Origin: Parvularia atlantis
Taxonomy: Eukaryota; Opisthokonta; Rotosphaerida
Assembly (NCBI GenBank): GCA_943704415.1
Contig: CALSCO010001648.1
Location: 1-58,732 of the forward strand
Length of the DNA: 58,732 bases
Direction of reading: 5' to 3'
The position numbers were made by a program, and so were the translations under genes. Shown here piece after piece: positions 41,737 to 55,306 of the stretch. The notes under the pieces are model-generated. The model was not told where the DNA came from. It saw nothing but the letters and a program-made list of their open reading frames with translations, and did not search any database. Every line of letters begins with the position of its first letter. Position 1 is the stretch's first letter.

Positions 41737-43692
41737 TCACGCGGCCGGGGTGGGCGGCTTCTTGGCGCGCTTGCGTGCCTCGGCGACGCGATCGCGGCGC
41801 TCTCTGCTGCGCTTGGCCGCCGCGGCCGCCTGCGCGTCGTCGGGCGCGTCCAGACCGGCCGCCTGCGTGTCGCGCGCCTCAGGGTCACGGTGGCCGTCGC
41901 ATCGCGGCGATAGCGCCCGCACCCGACCCCCGTCCGCCGCGCCCTCATCGTCCTCGCCGTCGTCCTCGCCTGCGCCGCTTCCGCCGCCCGGCCGCCGGAC
42001 GAGCTTGCGCAACTCGCCGTACTTGAACAGGGGCGCGGCGTCGCGGTCGTCGGGGCTCTCTGGAGGCGCGCGCATATGCAGACGTGTTGGTCGGGTGTCG
42101 CGCTACTTACGGGCGACAACGCACCCAACAGCGACCCGATCGCGTTCACCCCCGCGTCCAGCCGGGCCTGCAGCTCGGGCTCCTCCTGCAGCAGCACCTG
42201 TGCTGCCGTGTCAGACGGCCCGCGGAAGGGCGAGTGCACGAAGCACCTCTGGCGCGCACGGCCCGTCCAGCGCCTTGGCCGGTGCGCTCAGCGTCTCGGC
42301 CAGGGGCGCGAGGCACGTCACCAGTCTGCACGGCGCATGCGTCAGCCGCTTTGCTGCGCGCCAGCCGCGGGGCACCGCACCTGGCCGCGGTGCGGTCGGT
42401 CGTCACCCAGAGACGGCCGTGCGAGTCAAATGCAATGTCGGTCGGGTGGCCGAGTGCGTCGGTCGCGTGCACGCCGAGCAGCTCAAGCGCGGCCGCGCCG
42501 CCGGGCGTCGCTGCGAGTCTGAAGAGGTAGATCTGCGGGTGCCTGCGCGAGCCTCTCAGAATTGTGCGGCTCGGCTTGGACGCGGCCCTGCTCACCGTTC
42601 CGCCGCGACAGCGACGAGGGTTGTGCCGCTGCCTTGCATCGCCGAAGCGATGCGCATGACGTCGAGCTCGGCGCTGTCGTCGTCGCTCGCCGCGTCAGCC
42701 TGCGCCGCGCGTGTGAGCCTCCGCCGTGGGCCACGACGTGTCGCACGCACCGCGGTCGGGCGCAGGCGCGTGAGGTCGACCGTCTGCAGCGCTGTGCAGG
42801 CCACGTAGTCCCACAGGATCACAAGGCCGTCGCCACCGCCCGAGACGAGCAGCCGGCTGGGTGCAATCGTGGGTGGGAAGTGCAGGCACGTCACAAACCT
42901 GCGCGGCTGCGTGAGCGTGCTCGCCGCGTGCCATGCCGTGCCGCGTGCGCAACTGCAGATGCCCGAGGCAGAAGCCCTCAATGACGAAGGCCTGGGGCAG
43001 CCGGCTCACACGGATCTTCTCGTCGCGGTCGGCGGTGAGGATGAGGGCGTCGTCCGGGCTGGTGATCTGAGCGCCGGGCGTGTGAGCTGTGTGCGCGGGC
43101 CGCGCACACACGCAGAGCGGTCGGCGGCGCACGACGTCGGTCACGAGCGAGAGGTGGCCCATGAGCAGCTGTGGAGTCATGGTGCGGTCGGCGACACTGA
43201 AGCTGCGTGTGCGTGGTCGTGTGCGATCAGGACAGAGGCGCACGGCGCGCGAGGCGACGAGGCGGCACACCTGAAGACGTCGCCAAACTTGTCGGCGGCG
43301 ACGAGGTGCGTGCTGCTGTGGGTGAACGCGAGGGACGAGACGCGCTTGTGGGCCGTGCTGCAGGGTGTGCGTGAGCGATGTGCACAGGCACAGAGGGCGA
43401 AGGGCGCAGATGCAGCGCGACCGGACGCAGCAACCCTCCCCGCGCTCGCCCCGCGATGCACGGCGCCCCGACTCGCAACGCACCCGGACGCGACGACGGC
43501 CCAGGTGAGCGTGCTCCAAACCGTCACGGCCTTGTCGTCGGCGGCCGCGGCCAGCAGTGCGCCGTCGCGGCTGACGCACGCGCTCAGGATCGGCCGCGCG
43601 GGCGCCCCGCCCACGGCCGCGACCACCGCGCCGGCGTCGGGCCGGGTGCTCGCGACGACCGCGCCGGTGCTGCGGGCATTGCGCGTTCGCAT
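41737..43692 (-). CDS. TRM82: tRNA (guanine-N7) methyltransferase non-catalytic WD40 subunit
   Basis: WD40 partner (Trm82/WDR4) of the Trm8/METTL1 enzyme that makes m7G46 in tRNA. Diagnostic blocks, in order: LSACVSRDGALLAAAADDKA (first blade), RVSSLAFTHSSTHLVAADKF, QLLMGHLSLVTDVV, DALILTADRDEKIRVSRLPQ followed by AFVIEGFCLGH (the family signature), and RLLVSGGGDGLVILWDYVA. C-terminal exons give LLGVHATDALGHPTDIAFDS, a helical part (EEPELQARLDAGVNAIGSLL) and a basic tail (RSRERRDRVAEARKRAKKPP). Start ATG 43692 (MRTRNARSTGAV); stop 41737-41739. It lies directly downstream of ELP3 on the same strand. Confidence 0.9.
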
Positions 43693-43903
43693 CGTCAGCG
43701 AGCGCTCTTACGCCGCCGCACGCCGCGGCCCGCGACGCACGCGATCGACACGACGTCCAGGTGGCGGCCGCGCACGAGCACCACGCGCGCGTCGTCCATC
43801 GGCGTCGTCGTCGTCGTCATCGTGGACAGCGGCAGCGGCAGCGGCAGCACCGTGCTCGCGGCGACGCGCTCGGCACTCGCCGCCATCGCGCCCAAAGTCT
43901 GGC

Positions 43904-43985
43904 ACCCAAAGCACACAGCGCTCACAGCGCTCACAGCCCAAAGCACACAGCGCTCACAGCGCTCACAGCCCAAAGCACACAGCGC

Positions 43986-43993
<8 letters not shown>
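43904..43993 (-). repeat. 32-bp minisatellite overlapping the ELP3 stop codon
   Basis: Two full units and one partial unit of a 32-bp repeat that, on the + strand, begins CCCAAAGCACACAGCGCTCA and continues CAGCGCTCACAG. The ELP3 stop (TCA on the + strand, 43986-43988) lies in the partial unit at the array edge. The other 43693-43903 sequence between TRM82 and ELP3 shows no gene. Confidence 0.85.
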
Positions 43994-46512
<2,519 letters not shown>

Positions 46513-46536
46513 CGCACAAGGCACGTTGCGTCAGCG

Positions 46537-47038
46537 CTACAAACTGCCCTCGCTCTGTACAGGCGCATCGGCCCCCGCCTCCACCAGCCGTACCCGCCGC
46601 GTCTCCTCCAGCGCGTGCAGCAGGCTGTCGCGCAGCGTGTCGGCCTGGTCCGAGAGGCGGTCGAGCAGCGCCGTGGCGTTGTCGAGCTGCTCGTTGAGCT
46701 GCGCAAACTCGGCGCCCTCCTCGGCGTCCAGCGCGCCGTCCTCGTCCTCCACCTCGTCGCCCTCGTCGCCCTCGTCGCCGTCCGCGTCCGCGTCCGCGTC
46801 CTCGTCGCCGTCCGCGTCCGCGTCGCCCGCGTCGTCGCCCGCCTCGGCGCCGAGCTCGCGCAGGCGCGCCAGCAGCGTCCGCGCCTCGTCCTCGAGCCGC
46901 TCGGTCTGGCCCTGCAGGTCGGCGGCCGTGTCGGCGTCGAGCGCGAAGAAGGCGTAGCGGTCGGTCTGCGGCGCGGGCGATGCGGCGCGCCGTCAGTCAG
47001 CGGCCGTCGACCGAACGAGTGAGGCGCACCTTCGACAT
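46537..47038 (-). CDS. Small acidic coiled-coil protein, unknown function
   Basis: A two-exon gene of about 145 codons. Exon 1 is only ATG TCG AAG (MSK); the intron (donor GTGCGC, branch CTGAC, acceptor GCCGCAG) joins TDRYAFFALDADTAADLQGQ. A predicted coiled coil (TERLEDEARTLLARLRELGA) is followed by a strongly acidic repeat region of GDADADGDEDADADADGDEG type. A second coiled coil (EFAQLNEQLDNATALLDRLS, ADTLRDSLLHALEETRRVRL) precedes the end VQSEGSL. Two helices around an acidic loop suggest a subunit of a small coiled-coil complex (BLOC/BORC, kinetochore or similar), but I do not recognise the family. It is divergent from HIBADH with 15 bp between start codons. Confidence 0.65.
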
Positions 47039-47053
47039 CACGCTCGAACTGTC
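47039..47053. promoter_or_regulatory. 15-bp divergent start-to-start spacer
   Basis: Only 15 bp separate the start codons of the acidic coiled-coil gene (-) and HIBADH (+). Either the 5' UTRs overlap the neighbour's coding sequence or one start is misplaced; both starts fit well (MSK splice; mitochondrial presequence). Confidence 0.5.
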
Positions 47054-48330
47054 ATGCTCCACGTGACGCGCACTGTGGGACGGCGCTTCCTCGCCTCGTC
47101 CGCCTCGTCCGCCTCGTCCGCGGCGGCGTTCGCCTCGACTGCGGCGTCGGTGCGCCCTTCTTGCAGCAGCCGCGCCGTCCGCAGGCCCACACGCACGCAC
47201 GCACGCGCGCAGATCGGCTTCATCGGCCTCGGCAACATGGGCGCCCACATGGCCCGCAACCTGCTCAAGGACGGCCACCGCCTCGCCGTCTACGACCTGA
47301 GCGCGGGCGCGGTGCAGCTGCTGCAGCGGGCCGGTGCGACCGCTGCCGGTGCGTCTGCGTGCGCACGCGCTGCCGTCGTGGCGCGCCTGATCTCTGCGCT
47401 TGCGGGCGCGCGCGCCGCAGAGTCGCCCAAGGCGCTCGCGGCCTCGGCGGACGTGGTCATAACCATGCTCCCCTCCTCGCCACACGTGCAGGACATCTAC
47501 GGCCACCTTATCCCCGCCGCCCGCGCCGGCGCCCTCCTCGTCGACTGCTCGACCATCGACCCGGCCGTCTCACGCGCGCTCGCCAAGCAAGCGGCCGACC
47601 GCGGGCTCGCCGCCGTCGACGCGCCTGTCTCGGGCGGCGTGGGCGGCGCCGAGGCCGGCACGCTCACGTTCATGGTCGGCGGGCCGGATGCGGCCTTCGA
47701 GCGCGCCAAGCCGGTGCTGCAGCGCATGGGCAAGAACATCGTGCACTGCGGCGCGAGCGGCAACGGCCAGGTGCGCACAGGGGACCGCGCCGCAGCAGGG
47801 CTTCGCACCCAATGCACACACACACACACACACACGCGCGCGCGCGCACCGTCCCAGGTCGCCAAGATCTGCAACAACATGCTCCTCGGCATCACCATGA
47901 TCGGCACGGCCGAGGCGATGAACCTGGGCGTGCGCATGGGCATGGACCCGAAGCAGCTCGCCGCGATCATCAACACGTCGTCCGGCCGCAACTGGTCGTG
48001 CGACACGTACAACCCCTGCCCGGGCGTGATGCCCAACGTGCCGGCCTCGCGCGGCTACACGGTGCGGGCGCGCGTGCGGGTTGGCCGCCCGCGGGCGGCA
48101 GCGTCTCACGCGCGCGGCCGCAGGGCGGCTTTGGCTCTGCGCTGATGTGCAAGGACCTTGGCCTGGCGAGCGCGGCCGCGAGCGGGTCGTCGTCGGCGGT
48201 GCACCTGGGCAAGCTCGCGCACGAGGTGTACGAGCGCATGCTCGCGGCGGGGTACGCCGGCAAGGACTTTTCGGCTGTGTACGAGTGGCTGAGCCAGCAC
48301 TCGGGCGGCGATGCGGCGAAGAAGGCGTGA
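47054..48330 (+). CDS. HIBADH: 3-hydroxyisobutyrate dehydrogenase, mitochondrial
   Basis: NAD-dependent enzyme of valine breakdown in mitochondria. A Ser/Ala/Arg presequence (MLHVTRTVGRRFLASSASSA) precedes the Rossmann motif IGFIGLGNMGAHMARNLL. Later family signatures: VVITMLPSSPHVQDIYG, VDAPVSGGVGGAEAGTLTFM, and KICNNMLLGITMIGTAEAMN with the catalytic lysine, then INTSSGRNWSCDTYNP, FGSALMCKDLGLASAAAS and DFSAVYEWLSQHSGGDAA. Four or five introns; one (about 47772-47857) holds a (CA)n run. Stop 48328-48330. Complete by length. Confidence 0.95.
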
Positions 48331-48431
48331 GCGCGTGTGCTGTGTGTGTGTGTGTATGTGTGTGTGTGTGTGCTGGGTCAACTGGGTGGGCGTCGATGGT
48401 CTTGCCCAGTTGCCACTTGCCACTCGCCGCG

Positions 48432-50331
48432 ATGGACCTCAACGACGCGCTCGACGACCTGTGCACGTACGCCGCGCAACCCCGCACCCCGCACGCGCCC
48501 GCTGCGCCTCACGCCGCTCCGCAGGCGGTTCCTCGTCAACCTGCCGGCGACGCAGCTGGCGTCGGTCGAGGCGGTGGGCACCGAGATCGAGTTTGCGCAC
48601 TGGTTGCGCGGCTGCTGGCTGTGCCGAGCGGTGCCGCTGACCCCACGGAACGCGCGCAGGTTCTACGAGGACCACCACCGCAAGGCCAACCCGCACCTGC
48701 CGCGCCTGCGCCTGGGCCACTTTTTCGAGTGCAGTGCGTGCCGTGCTCGTGCTCGTGTGCTCGTGGCTCGTGTGCTCGTGGCTCGTGTGCTCGTTCTCGT
48801 GTGCTTGTGCCTGTGCTCTTGGCTCGTTGTCGTGCGCACACCACTCGCTCGCACCACTCGCTCGCTCACACCATCCCCCACTCGCTCACACCACCCACTC
48901 GCTCACACCGCACGCACTCACCGCACACCGCACACTCAGTCCTGCCGCGCTGCCCCACGCTGCGCCACCTCGCCCCCAAAGCGCGCGAGCTGGCCACGGC
49001 CTACAACAGCTACAAGCAGACCATCCCGACCTACGGCGCCGCCCTGCTCTCGCCCGACCGCACCAAGGTCCTCCTCGTCACCGGCCACTCGAAGCAGTGG
49101 GTCTTCCCCGGCGGCAAGGTCAACCTGGGCGAGACCGAGGTCGAGTGCGCCGTGCGCGAGGTCCGCGAGGAGGTCGGCATCGACATTGACGGCCGCGTCC
49201 ACGAGGTGCGTGATGGCCGTCTGCCGTACCTGCTCGCCCTGGCCTCACGACACGCACGCCACGCACGCGCCGCGCACACCACGCCACACGCACCACAATC
49301 AACAGCACCTCTTCATCGACGTCAACGACGGACGCGACTCGACAAAGCCGCGCCGGCGCATCTTCATCGTGACCGACGTCAGCGTCGACACGGGCGTGAT
49401 CACGCTCACAATGGACGAGATCACCGTGCGCGCCGCCGCCCGCACCGCGCGCGCACACGACTGCTCAACCGGCACGCATCCGCACAGGACATCCAGTGGC
49501 ACTACATCGACAACCCGGCCGCGTTCAGCCACCCGACGTACGAGTATGTCGCGACGGCGCTGCAGTGCGTGCACCGGCCCCGCCGACACGCACGGCTCAC
49601 CGCACCGCGCAAACAGCGCGCTGTACAACTGGGTGCAGACGGGGCGCCTGCCGACGCCCATCCCGCTCCCGTCCAACGCCACGGCCCGGCACAAGCCGCT
49701 GCACGCCGCGCCCGCGCACAAGGACGCGCGCGTGATCAAGTTCCAGCCGGCGCAGGTCGTTGTCGAGGCCGCGCCCGGTGGAGCACCAGTCAGCAGCGCA
49801 TCGCCGCGCGCACCACGCACGCGCAACGTCGCATCCACCGGCGCGGCAACGCGGCGCAAGCAGCCCGAGCCCGCGCGCGAGCCACTCGCACCGCTCGACC
49901 CGGCGCCACCCAGGCAGACCCTGCCGCCCGCCGCCAGCACGGCGGTGAACGCCACGGTCGACAGCCTGCTGCAGGATATCAGCCGCGCGCAGGCCAAGCT
50001 GCAGGAGCTGCTGCTCGCGCCCACGCCTGCGCTCGCGCCGCCGCCGCGCCTCACAGTCTCCGTCTCGGGCTTCCCTGCCGCGATCACGGTCAAGCCGCTG
50101 GCGACCGTCGTCGCCTTCCCCGGGCCGGGTCGGGCGCGCACGCAGCCGTCGGGCGCACGGCCAGCACCACGCGCCTCCGGGCCGTCGCCGCAGCGCTCGC
50201 CGCAGCAGCCAGGGCGCCGTGGGGGCGATGCGGCGCCGACCCAACCGCAGCTGGTGCCGGGCGTGGGCGCTGCGGGGCCCCGGGCAGCGTCGGTGCGGAG
50301 CGGGCGGCGCGTGCCGGCACAACAGCAGTGA
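48432..50331 (+). CDS. DCP2: mRNA-decapping enzyme Dcp2 (Nudix hydrolase)
   Basis: Catalytic subunit of the cytoplasmic 5' cap-removal complex. The N-terminal regulatory domain (MDLNDALDDLC, RRFLVNLPATQLASVEAVGT, FAHWFYEDHHRKANPHLPRL) includes the Dcp1-contact box A. The Nudix domain has PTYGAALLSPDRTKVLLVTG, QWVFPGGKVNLGETEVECAV then REVREEVGIDIDG, matching GX5EX7REUXEEXGU with all catalytic glutamates. Box B follows (DIQWHYIDNPAAFSH). The C-terminal ~220 residues are Pro/Ala/Arg-rich and disordered, with a helical motif DSLLQDISRAQAKLQELLL that may act as a short binding motif. Intron 48734-48939 is repeat-filled and long. Start ATG 48432; stop 50329-50331. Confidence 0.94.
48734..48939 (+). 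repeat. Repeat-filled DCP2 intron
   Basis: A 206-bp intron joining HFFEC to ILPRCPTLRHLAP. Its first half is GTGCTCGTGGCTC-type repeats (about 48745-48810) and its second half CTCGCTCACACCAC-type repeats (about 48843-48920). Each repeat family contains many copies of this genome's own splice-like words (GTGCTCGTG near the donor, CTCAC branch-like words near the acceptor). Confidence 0.75.
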
Positions 50332-50556
50332 CTGGGACGCGGGCGCTTGTTGCTCCGGCTTGTTGAGCAATCAAGTTTAACACACAAGTACGTGTGCCCG
50401 GCCTCTTCGTACGGTACTTTGCGGAGCAGTAGAATTCAGGTACTCCTAACACATATGAAAAACAACTTGAAGCCAGGAAGCAAAGAGGCAAAAAGACAGC
50501 ACATGAACTCGGAAGAGAAATTGACGAAACAGAAAGCTGCGAACTGCCGCTGAGGT

Positions 50557-51127
50557 GTGCCGCTCGCTGCTCAAGAGGACAGTCCCGCTGGGCGTGGGCT
50601 ACTCCAGCCCGCTTTTCTTGCGCGCGACAACAAGCCTCGCGACGGCGTGTACTCGGACGTGTCACGTCGCCTAATGAGCAAGCACGGCAGCGCGGACGGA
50701 CGCGGCCGCCTCGGTCGCAACGAGCAGGGCCTGGGTGAGCCAATTAAGGTCGAGGCACTGCGAGGCCGTGCAGGCGTTGGTGCTTCAGGAGATGGCAAGG
50801 CACGCACCGTCGACTTCTTTGAGCGAACTCAACCAGCAAGCATTGGTGCGTGTACGCCTGCATGCACATCTCTGCTGACCGTGTTGGGCTGCAGAACTCA
50901 ACAAGCGCCGCCGCTCGTCGGAGGACGTGAGGCAGAACGGTCACGACGATGCGCTGGTGCCGAGTGACGCCAGCAACGCAGACAAGCTTGTAGCTTCGCC
51001 AACACCGCAAGACCCTCCGTTGAAGCGCGCACGTTTTGACGGTCTTAACTCAGGCATAGCCGCAGCTACCGTGCAGGCTGCAGATGTCCCGACAGAGGCC
51101 GAGAACGCGGCATCGAAGGCCGCCTAG
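50557..51127 (+). CDS. G-patch-like protein, 5' end unresolved
   Basis: The open frame from about 50557 carries a G-patch-like segment: YSDVSRRLMSKHG then GRLGRNEQGLGEPIKVEALR and GRAGVGA. This resembles the usual 'r.LMekmGWkeGqGLGk.eqGi.epIkv..r....GlG' pattern, but the conserved Gly-Trp is replaced (HGSADG). An intron at about 50847-50894 joins ASI to ELNKRRRSSEDVRQNGHDD, and the protein ends AENAASKAA at 51127. The first in-frame ATG is 50674, inside the domain. An acceptor CTCCAG at about 50606-50611 paired with GTGTGC at 50555 would make a normal 57-nt intron, but I cannot find a start for the exon before it. The gene and the 5' flank (50340-50560) are clearly lower in GC than the neighbours. 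A degenerating copy is possible. Confidence 0.5.
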
Positions 51128-51201
51128 TTCCGGTCAGCATCTGTGTCTTTCCGTCTACGTATGCATCCCCTGTGTTGTCATTTTCACCACCAGCAGAAGA
51201 G

Positions 51202-52779
51202 ATGGACCATTGCCTCGCGATCGCGGCCGCCGTGGCCTTGCGCGCGGCCGTGGTCGCCGTCCTGCCGCCGGCGTCGTCGCCGTGGTGGATCGCGCCCGAG
51301 ACGAGTGCGGTGGCAGCACGGGAGGCCGTGCATCTGGCGGGGCGCGGCGCGGCGGTGTACGCGGCGGGGCGGGCGGGCGCGTGGCATCAGGTGCGTCGTT
51401 GCCGTCCGTCGGCCGTCCCGTCCACTCGTCCTGCTGATCGCGCACCACACGCACGCAAGCCGCCCATCGTCCTCGTCGCGCTCGCCGCCGTCCCCGCGCC
51501 GCTCCACGTGCCGCTCGCGCTCGCCCTCGACCTGGCCGCGGCGCTGCTGCTGCGGCGCATCGCCGTCCGCGTGCACCGCGCCCTGCCACCCGCCGCCGTG
51601 CCGCCGCTGTCGCCCACGGGCGTCGCCGTGCTGCACCTGCTCAACCCGCTCGGCATCGCCGCCGCCGGCGCGTCGATGGCCCTGGCGCCGCTGCCGGCGG
51701 TCGCGCTGCTGGCGGCGCTGGCGCTCGGCCTGGACGGTGCGCCTTCGTGATCGATGCTGCTGGGCACACGCACACCGCTCAAGCCGCACACGCACCAGGA
51801 CAAGACACCCTCAGCGCAGCACACCTCGCCCTCGCCGCGCACCTCGCGCTCTACCCGGCCACGCTCCTCCCGCCCCTCGTCGCCCTCGTCGTCGCGCGCG
51901 CGCCGCCCGATCGCCGCCTCGCCCACGCCGCCCGCTACGTCGCCCTCGCCATTGCCGTCTTCGCCGCGCTGCTCGCCGCGTCGCGCACGCTTGCCGGCTC
52001 GTGGGACTTTGTCGACGCGACCTACGGCTTCCTGTGCGCCTGCCGGCCCGCCGTCGCCGTCGCGCGCCGCGCAACGTACTCACTCGTTCTCTCGCCCGCC
52101 AGCCTCGCCATGCCCGACCTTGCACCCAACATTGGCCTGTTCTGGTACTTCTTCATTGAGGTCTTCGCCGTCTTCCGCGGCTTCTTCCTCGCCGTGTTCC
52201 AGCTGCACGTGTTCCTCTACGCTCTGCCGGTCACCTGGGCGCTCAGGTGCGCACGCGGCCGCGCCGTCGCACGCGGGCGGTGCCCAACCCTCGCGCCGCG
52301 CCGTTGCAGCGACCAGCCGGTGCTCGCCGCCGCTGTGCTGCTCGGCGTCGTCGCGCTCTGCAAGCCCTACACCGGCGTGGCCGACTCGGTCCTCTTCTTC
52401 AGCCTCGTGGCCGTGCACTCGCAGACGTTCCGCTGTGCGTGCGCATGGACGGCATAGATGCTGCGGGCGCTCACTGCGCAGTCTGCAGACATGCGCTACA
52501 GCTTTGTCGTCGGCAACCTGCTGCTGTACGCGCTGCTGCTCGGCGCGGCCTTCTACCAGCTGTGGACGATCGAGGGTGCGCGCGCACGCCCCTTGCCCGC
52601 CCGCACCGCTCACGCACCGCGGGCCAGGCTCGGGCAACGTCAACTTCTTCTACGCCGCGACGCTACTGTACGGGTTTGCGCACGTCCTGGCCGTGGTCGA
52701 CCTGCTGTATGCGCACCTGCGGCTCAAATTTGGCCAGGCGCACCCGGAGCACGTCGGCAAGCGCTTGGTCATGAGCTAG
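51202..52779 (+). CDS. PIGU: GPI transamidase subunit PIG-U
   Basis: Multi-span ER membrane subunit of the GPI transamidase. The family signature is clear in two exons: SLAMPDLAPNIGLFWYFFIE (human PDLSPNIGLFWYFFAE) with VFAVFRGFFLAVFQLHVFLY, and SGNVNFFYAATLLYGFAHVL (human SANSNFFYAITL). Other membrane segments: LAIAAAVALRAAVVAVLPP, IVLVALAAVPAPLHVPLALA, VAVLHLLNPLGIAAAGASMA, VLAAAVLLGVVALCKPYTG and VVGNLLLYALLLGAAFYQLW. The protein is Ala/Leu-rich throughout, reflecting the base bias. Start ATG 51202 (MDHCLAIAAA); stop TAG 52777-52779. Confidence 0.92.
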
Positions 52780-52837
52780 CGATCTGCTTTCTGTCTCGCG
52801 CACTGCGCTGGCCACAGCACACTCTATAGCCTGCTCG

Positions 52838-55275
52838 TCAGACCAGGTCCGCGTAGGCGGGCCGCATGGCGTACATCCCGCTGAGTGCGCGCTGCGTGTC
52901 GATCGCGACCGAAAAGTCGTAGCTGCGCGTGCGCGCGACACGTCAGCCAGGCGTCGTGGCAGGCCAGCCTTGGGTCGCGCACGCACACTGGCCGCACGGT
53001 GTAGAGGATCGGGTGGGCCAGGTACGGCGGCAGCGCACCGGCGGGCGCCGACGCCGCGCCTGCCGTCTCGGCCTTGGCCGCCGGAGACGCCTTGCCGGCC
53101 GCGGCCTTGTCCTTGCCCTTGCCCTCCTTGGCCGGCTTGTCCTTGTCCTTGCTCTCCTTGCCCTTGGCGTCCTTGGCCGCGCCCTCCTTGGCTGAATGCG
53201 CAGAGCCGGTGAGCACGGTGCGTCGCCTGCCGTGCGCGCGCACCGTCCGTCGTCTTGGTCACGCCGCTGAGCGTCGACATGGCCTTGAGCTTGCCGTCGG
53301 GCACGGTGATGAGCACGAGCGACCCAGACGCGAGCAGGCTGTCGCAGATGTAGAAGCCGCGCCGCTCGAGCTGGATAAAGTCGCCCTTCTTGAGCGTTCC
53401 GAGGTTGTTGTCGACCACGACCTCGGTCTGCGCGCGGCGGTCAGGCCAGCTGCCGCACCCCGAGAGTACGCGCGCACCCTGAACTCGGTCTGCTCGTTGA
53501 GAAAGTCCTGGAAGTTGTCCTCGTCCTCAATCTTCTTCTTCGTGATCAGGAAGTCGTAGTCCATGAGCGTCGCCGGCAGCAGGTTGCCCTCCCTGCGCGC
53601 CCGCGCGCGTCATCGGCCCGCCCGGGCACACGGCCGGCCGCTGCGCACTTGGCCAGCCACGTAAGCTTCTTCTTCGTCTTTTTGAAGTCGCCCTCGAGGT
53701 GCAGCTCGCCCTCGACCGACACAACCTTGCCGCTCGTGTCGCGGTTGATCTTGCGCGCGATCGCGTTGCCCCAGTCCATCAGCGTGACCTGCGCGCGGCG
53801 CGGCTGAGTAGGGGACCGCAGGGCGCACAGCGAGCGCGCGCGTGCACCTCCTCATCCACCTCCAGCTCGTTCGCGTCGTCGCTGTCGATGAGCACGTTGC
53901 GCGAGAACCACGTCGTCTTGAGGCCGACGTCCGGGTTCTTCTTGTGCTTGGGCAGCTCGGACGAGTACGGCTTGTCCGGGCCGTTGACGAGCGTCCAGGG
54001 CACGCTGCGCGGCGGCGTCAGATGACAAACGCGCAAAGCGTGCACGCTGTACGCGCGTACGCCGCGGCGACGGCCGTGTGGCGCGGCGCGATCGGGTCGA
54101 GGGCCTTGCGGTTGAGCTGCGTCGTTGCCGTCAGACGCCCCTGCACCGCGACCAAACCGCGCCAGTCGCACCGCCCAGAACTTGTCCCACTCGAGGTTGA
54201 GCGCGTTCTTGGACGCGCCCTGCAGCAGGATGTACTCTTTGAGCGACTCGACCGTCATGCCTCTCCGTAGCACGCCTATGCGCGCACGTGTCAGCCGCGG
54301 GCGTGTGTGCGCCGCGGAGCGAGCGCACCGCGGATGGTCGGGAAGCGCGGGTCATCCCACCCGGTCACGCGCTTGTTGTCGACAAACCACGTCAGCTTGC
54401 GCTTGGACAGGAGCGTGTAGACAAAGTTGACGCGGCTGTAGTCCCAGATGTGGACCTTGCGCAGGTTGAGCGCGTCGATGAACCACTTGAACTGGTCGTT
54501 GCGGTCGTGGTACTCGTCCGTGCGCAGCGCGTGCGTCACGCCCTCGAGGCTGTCGACGACAGGGCAGGCAAAGTCGTACGTCGGGTACACCTTGAACTTG
54601 GTGCTGGCGGATCGCACGGCCGTCAGCCACAGCCCGCCGGAGTGCTGCGGTGCGCCCAACGCACCCGGTGCGCGCGTGCGGCACGTCGTTGCAGCGGTAC
54701 ATGACAGGGTCGCGCAGCGCCTTGTTCTTGGCGTCGACCGACATCTTGGCGCGCAAGCAGCACGTCTTGCCCTGCAGGGAGCGTGTGAGCGGCAGCGCGC
54801 AGCACTCACGCTGCCGCACGCACAAACTCGGTCCCGTCGATCATCTCCTGGAACCGGCGCGCGTTCTCCTCGACCGAGTTGTTGCGGTTCTTCGACTCGA
54901 CGCCGTCCATGCGCTGCGCGCGCATCTCCTCCTTGGGCGTGTCGTCGACGTAGGCCTTGCCCTCGCGCAAGAGCTTCCAGGCGAGCTCGAGCAGCTTGTC
55001 GAACCAGTCCGAGGTGTAGGTAATCTGGTCCGGCTTGATCTTGAGCATGGCGATGTCTTCGAGGATCGCGTGTTCGTACTCCTCCTGTGCATCGCCCGTG
55101 AGCGCCCAGACGGGCAGCAGCTCCGCCGCGCACCTTTTCCTTGGATGGGTTGGTGTCATCAAAGCGCACGATCAGCTGTGTGCACGCGCGGTAAGCAGAA
55201 ACACGCGAGCGGCGGGCGAGCGAGCGACGGCACCTTGCCCTCGTACGTGCGCGCAAAGTACTCGTTCAGCAGCGC

Positions 55276-55306
<31 letters not shown>

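Noticed and set aside
50347-50553. Small ORF (MKNNLKPGSKEAKRQ...) as the first exon of the G-patch gene
   Set aside because: It ends in a stop before any usable donor in the right phase, so it cannot be joined to the G-patch exon as it stands.
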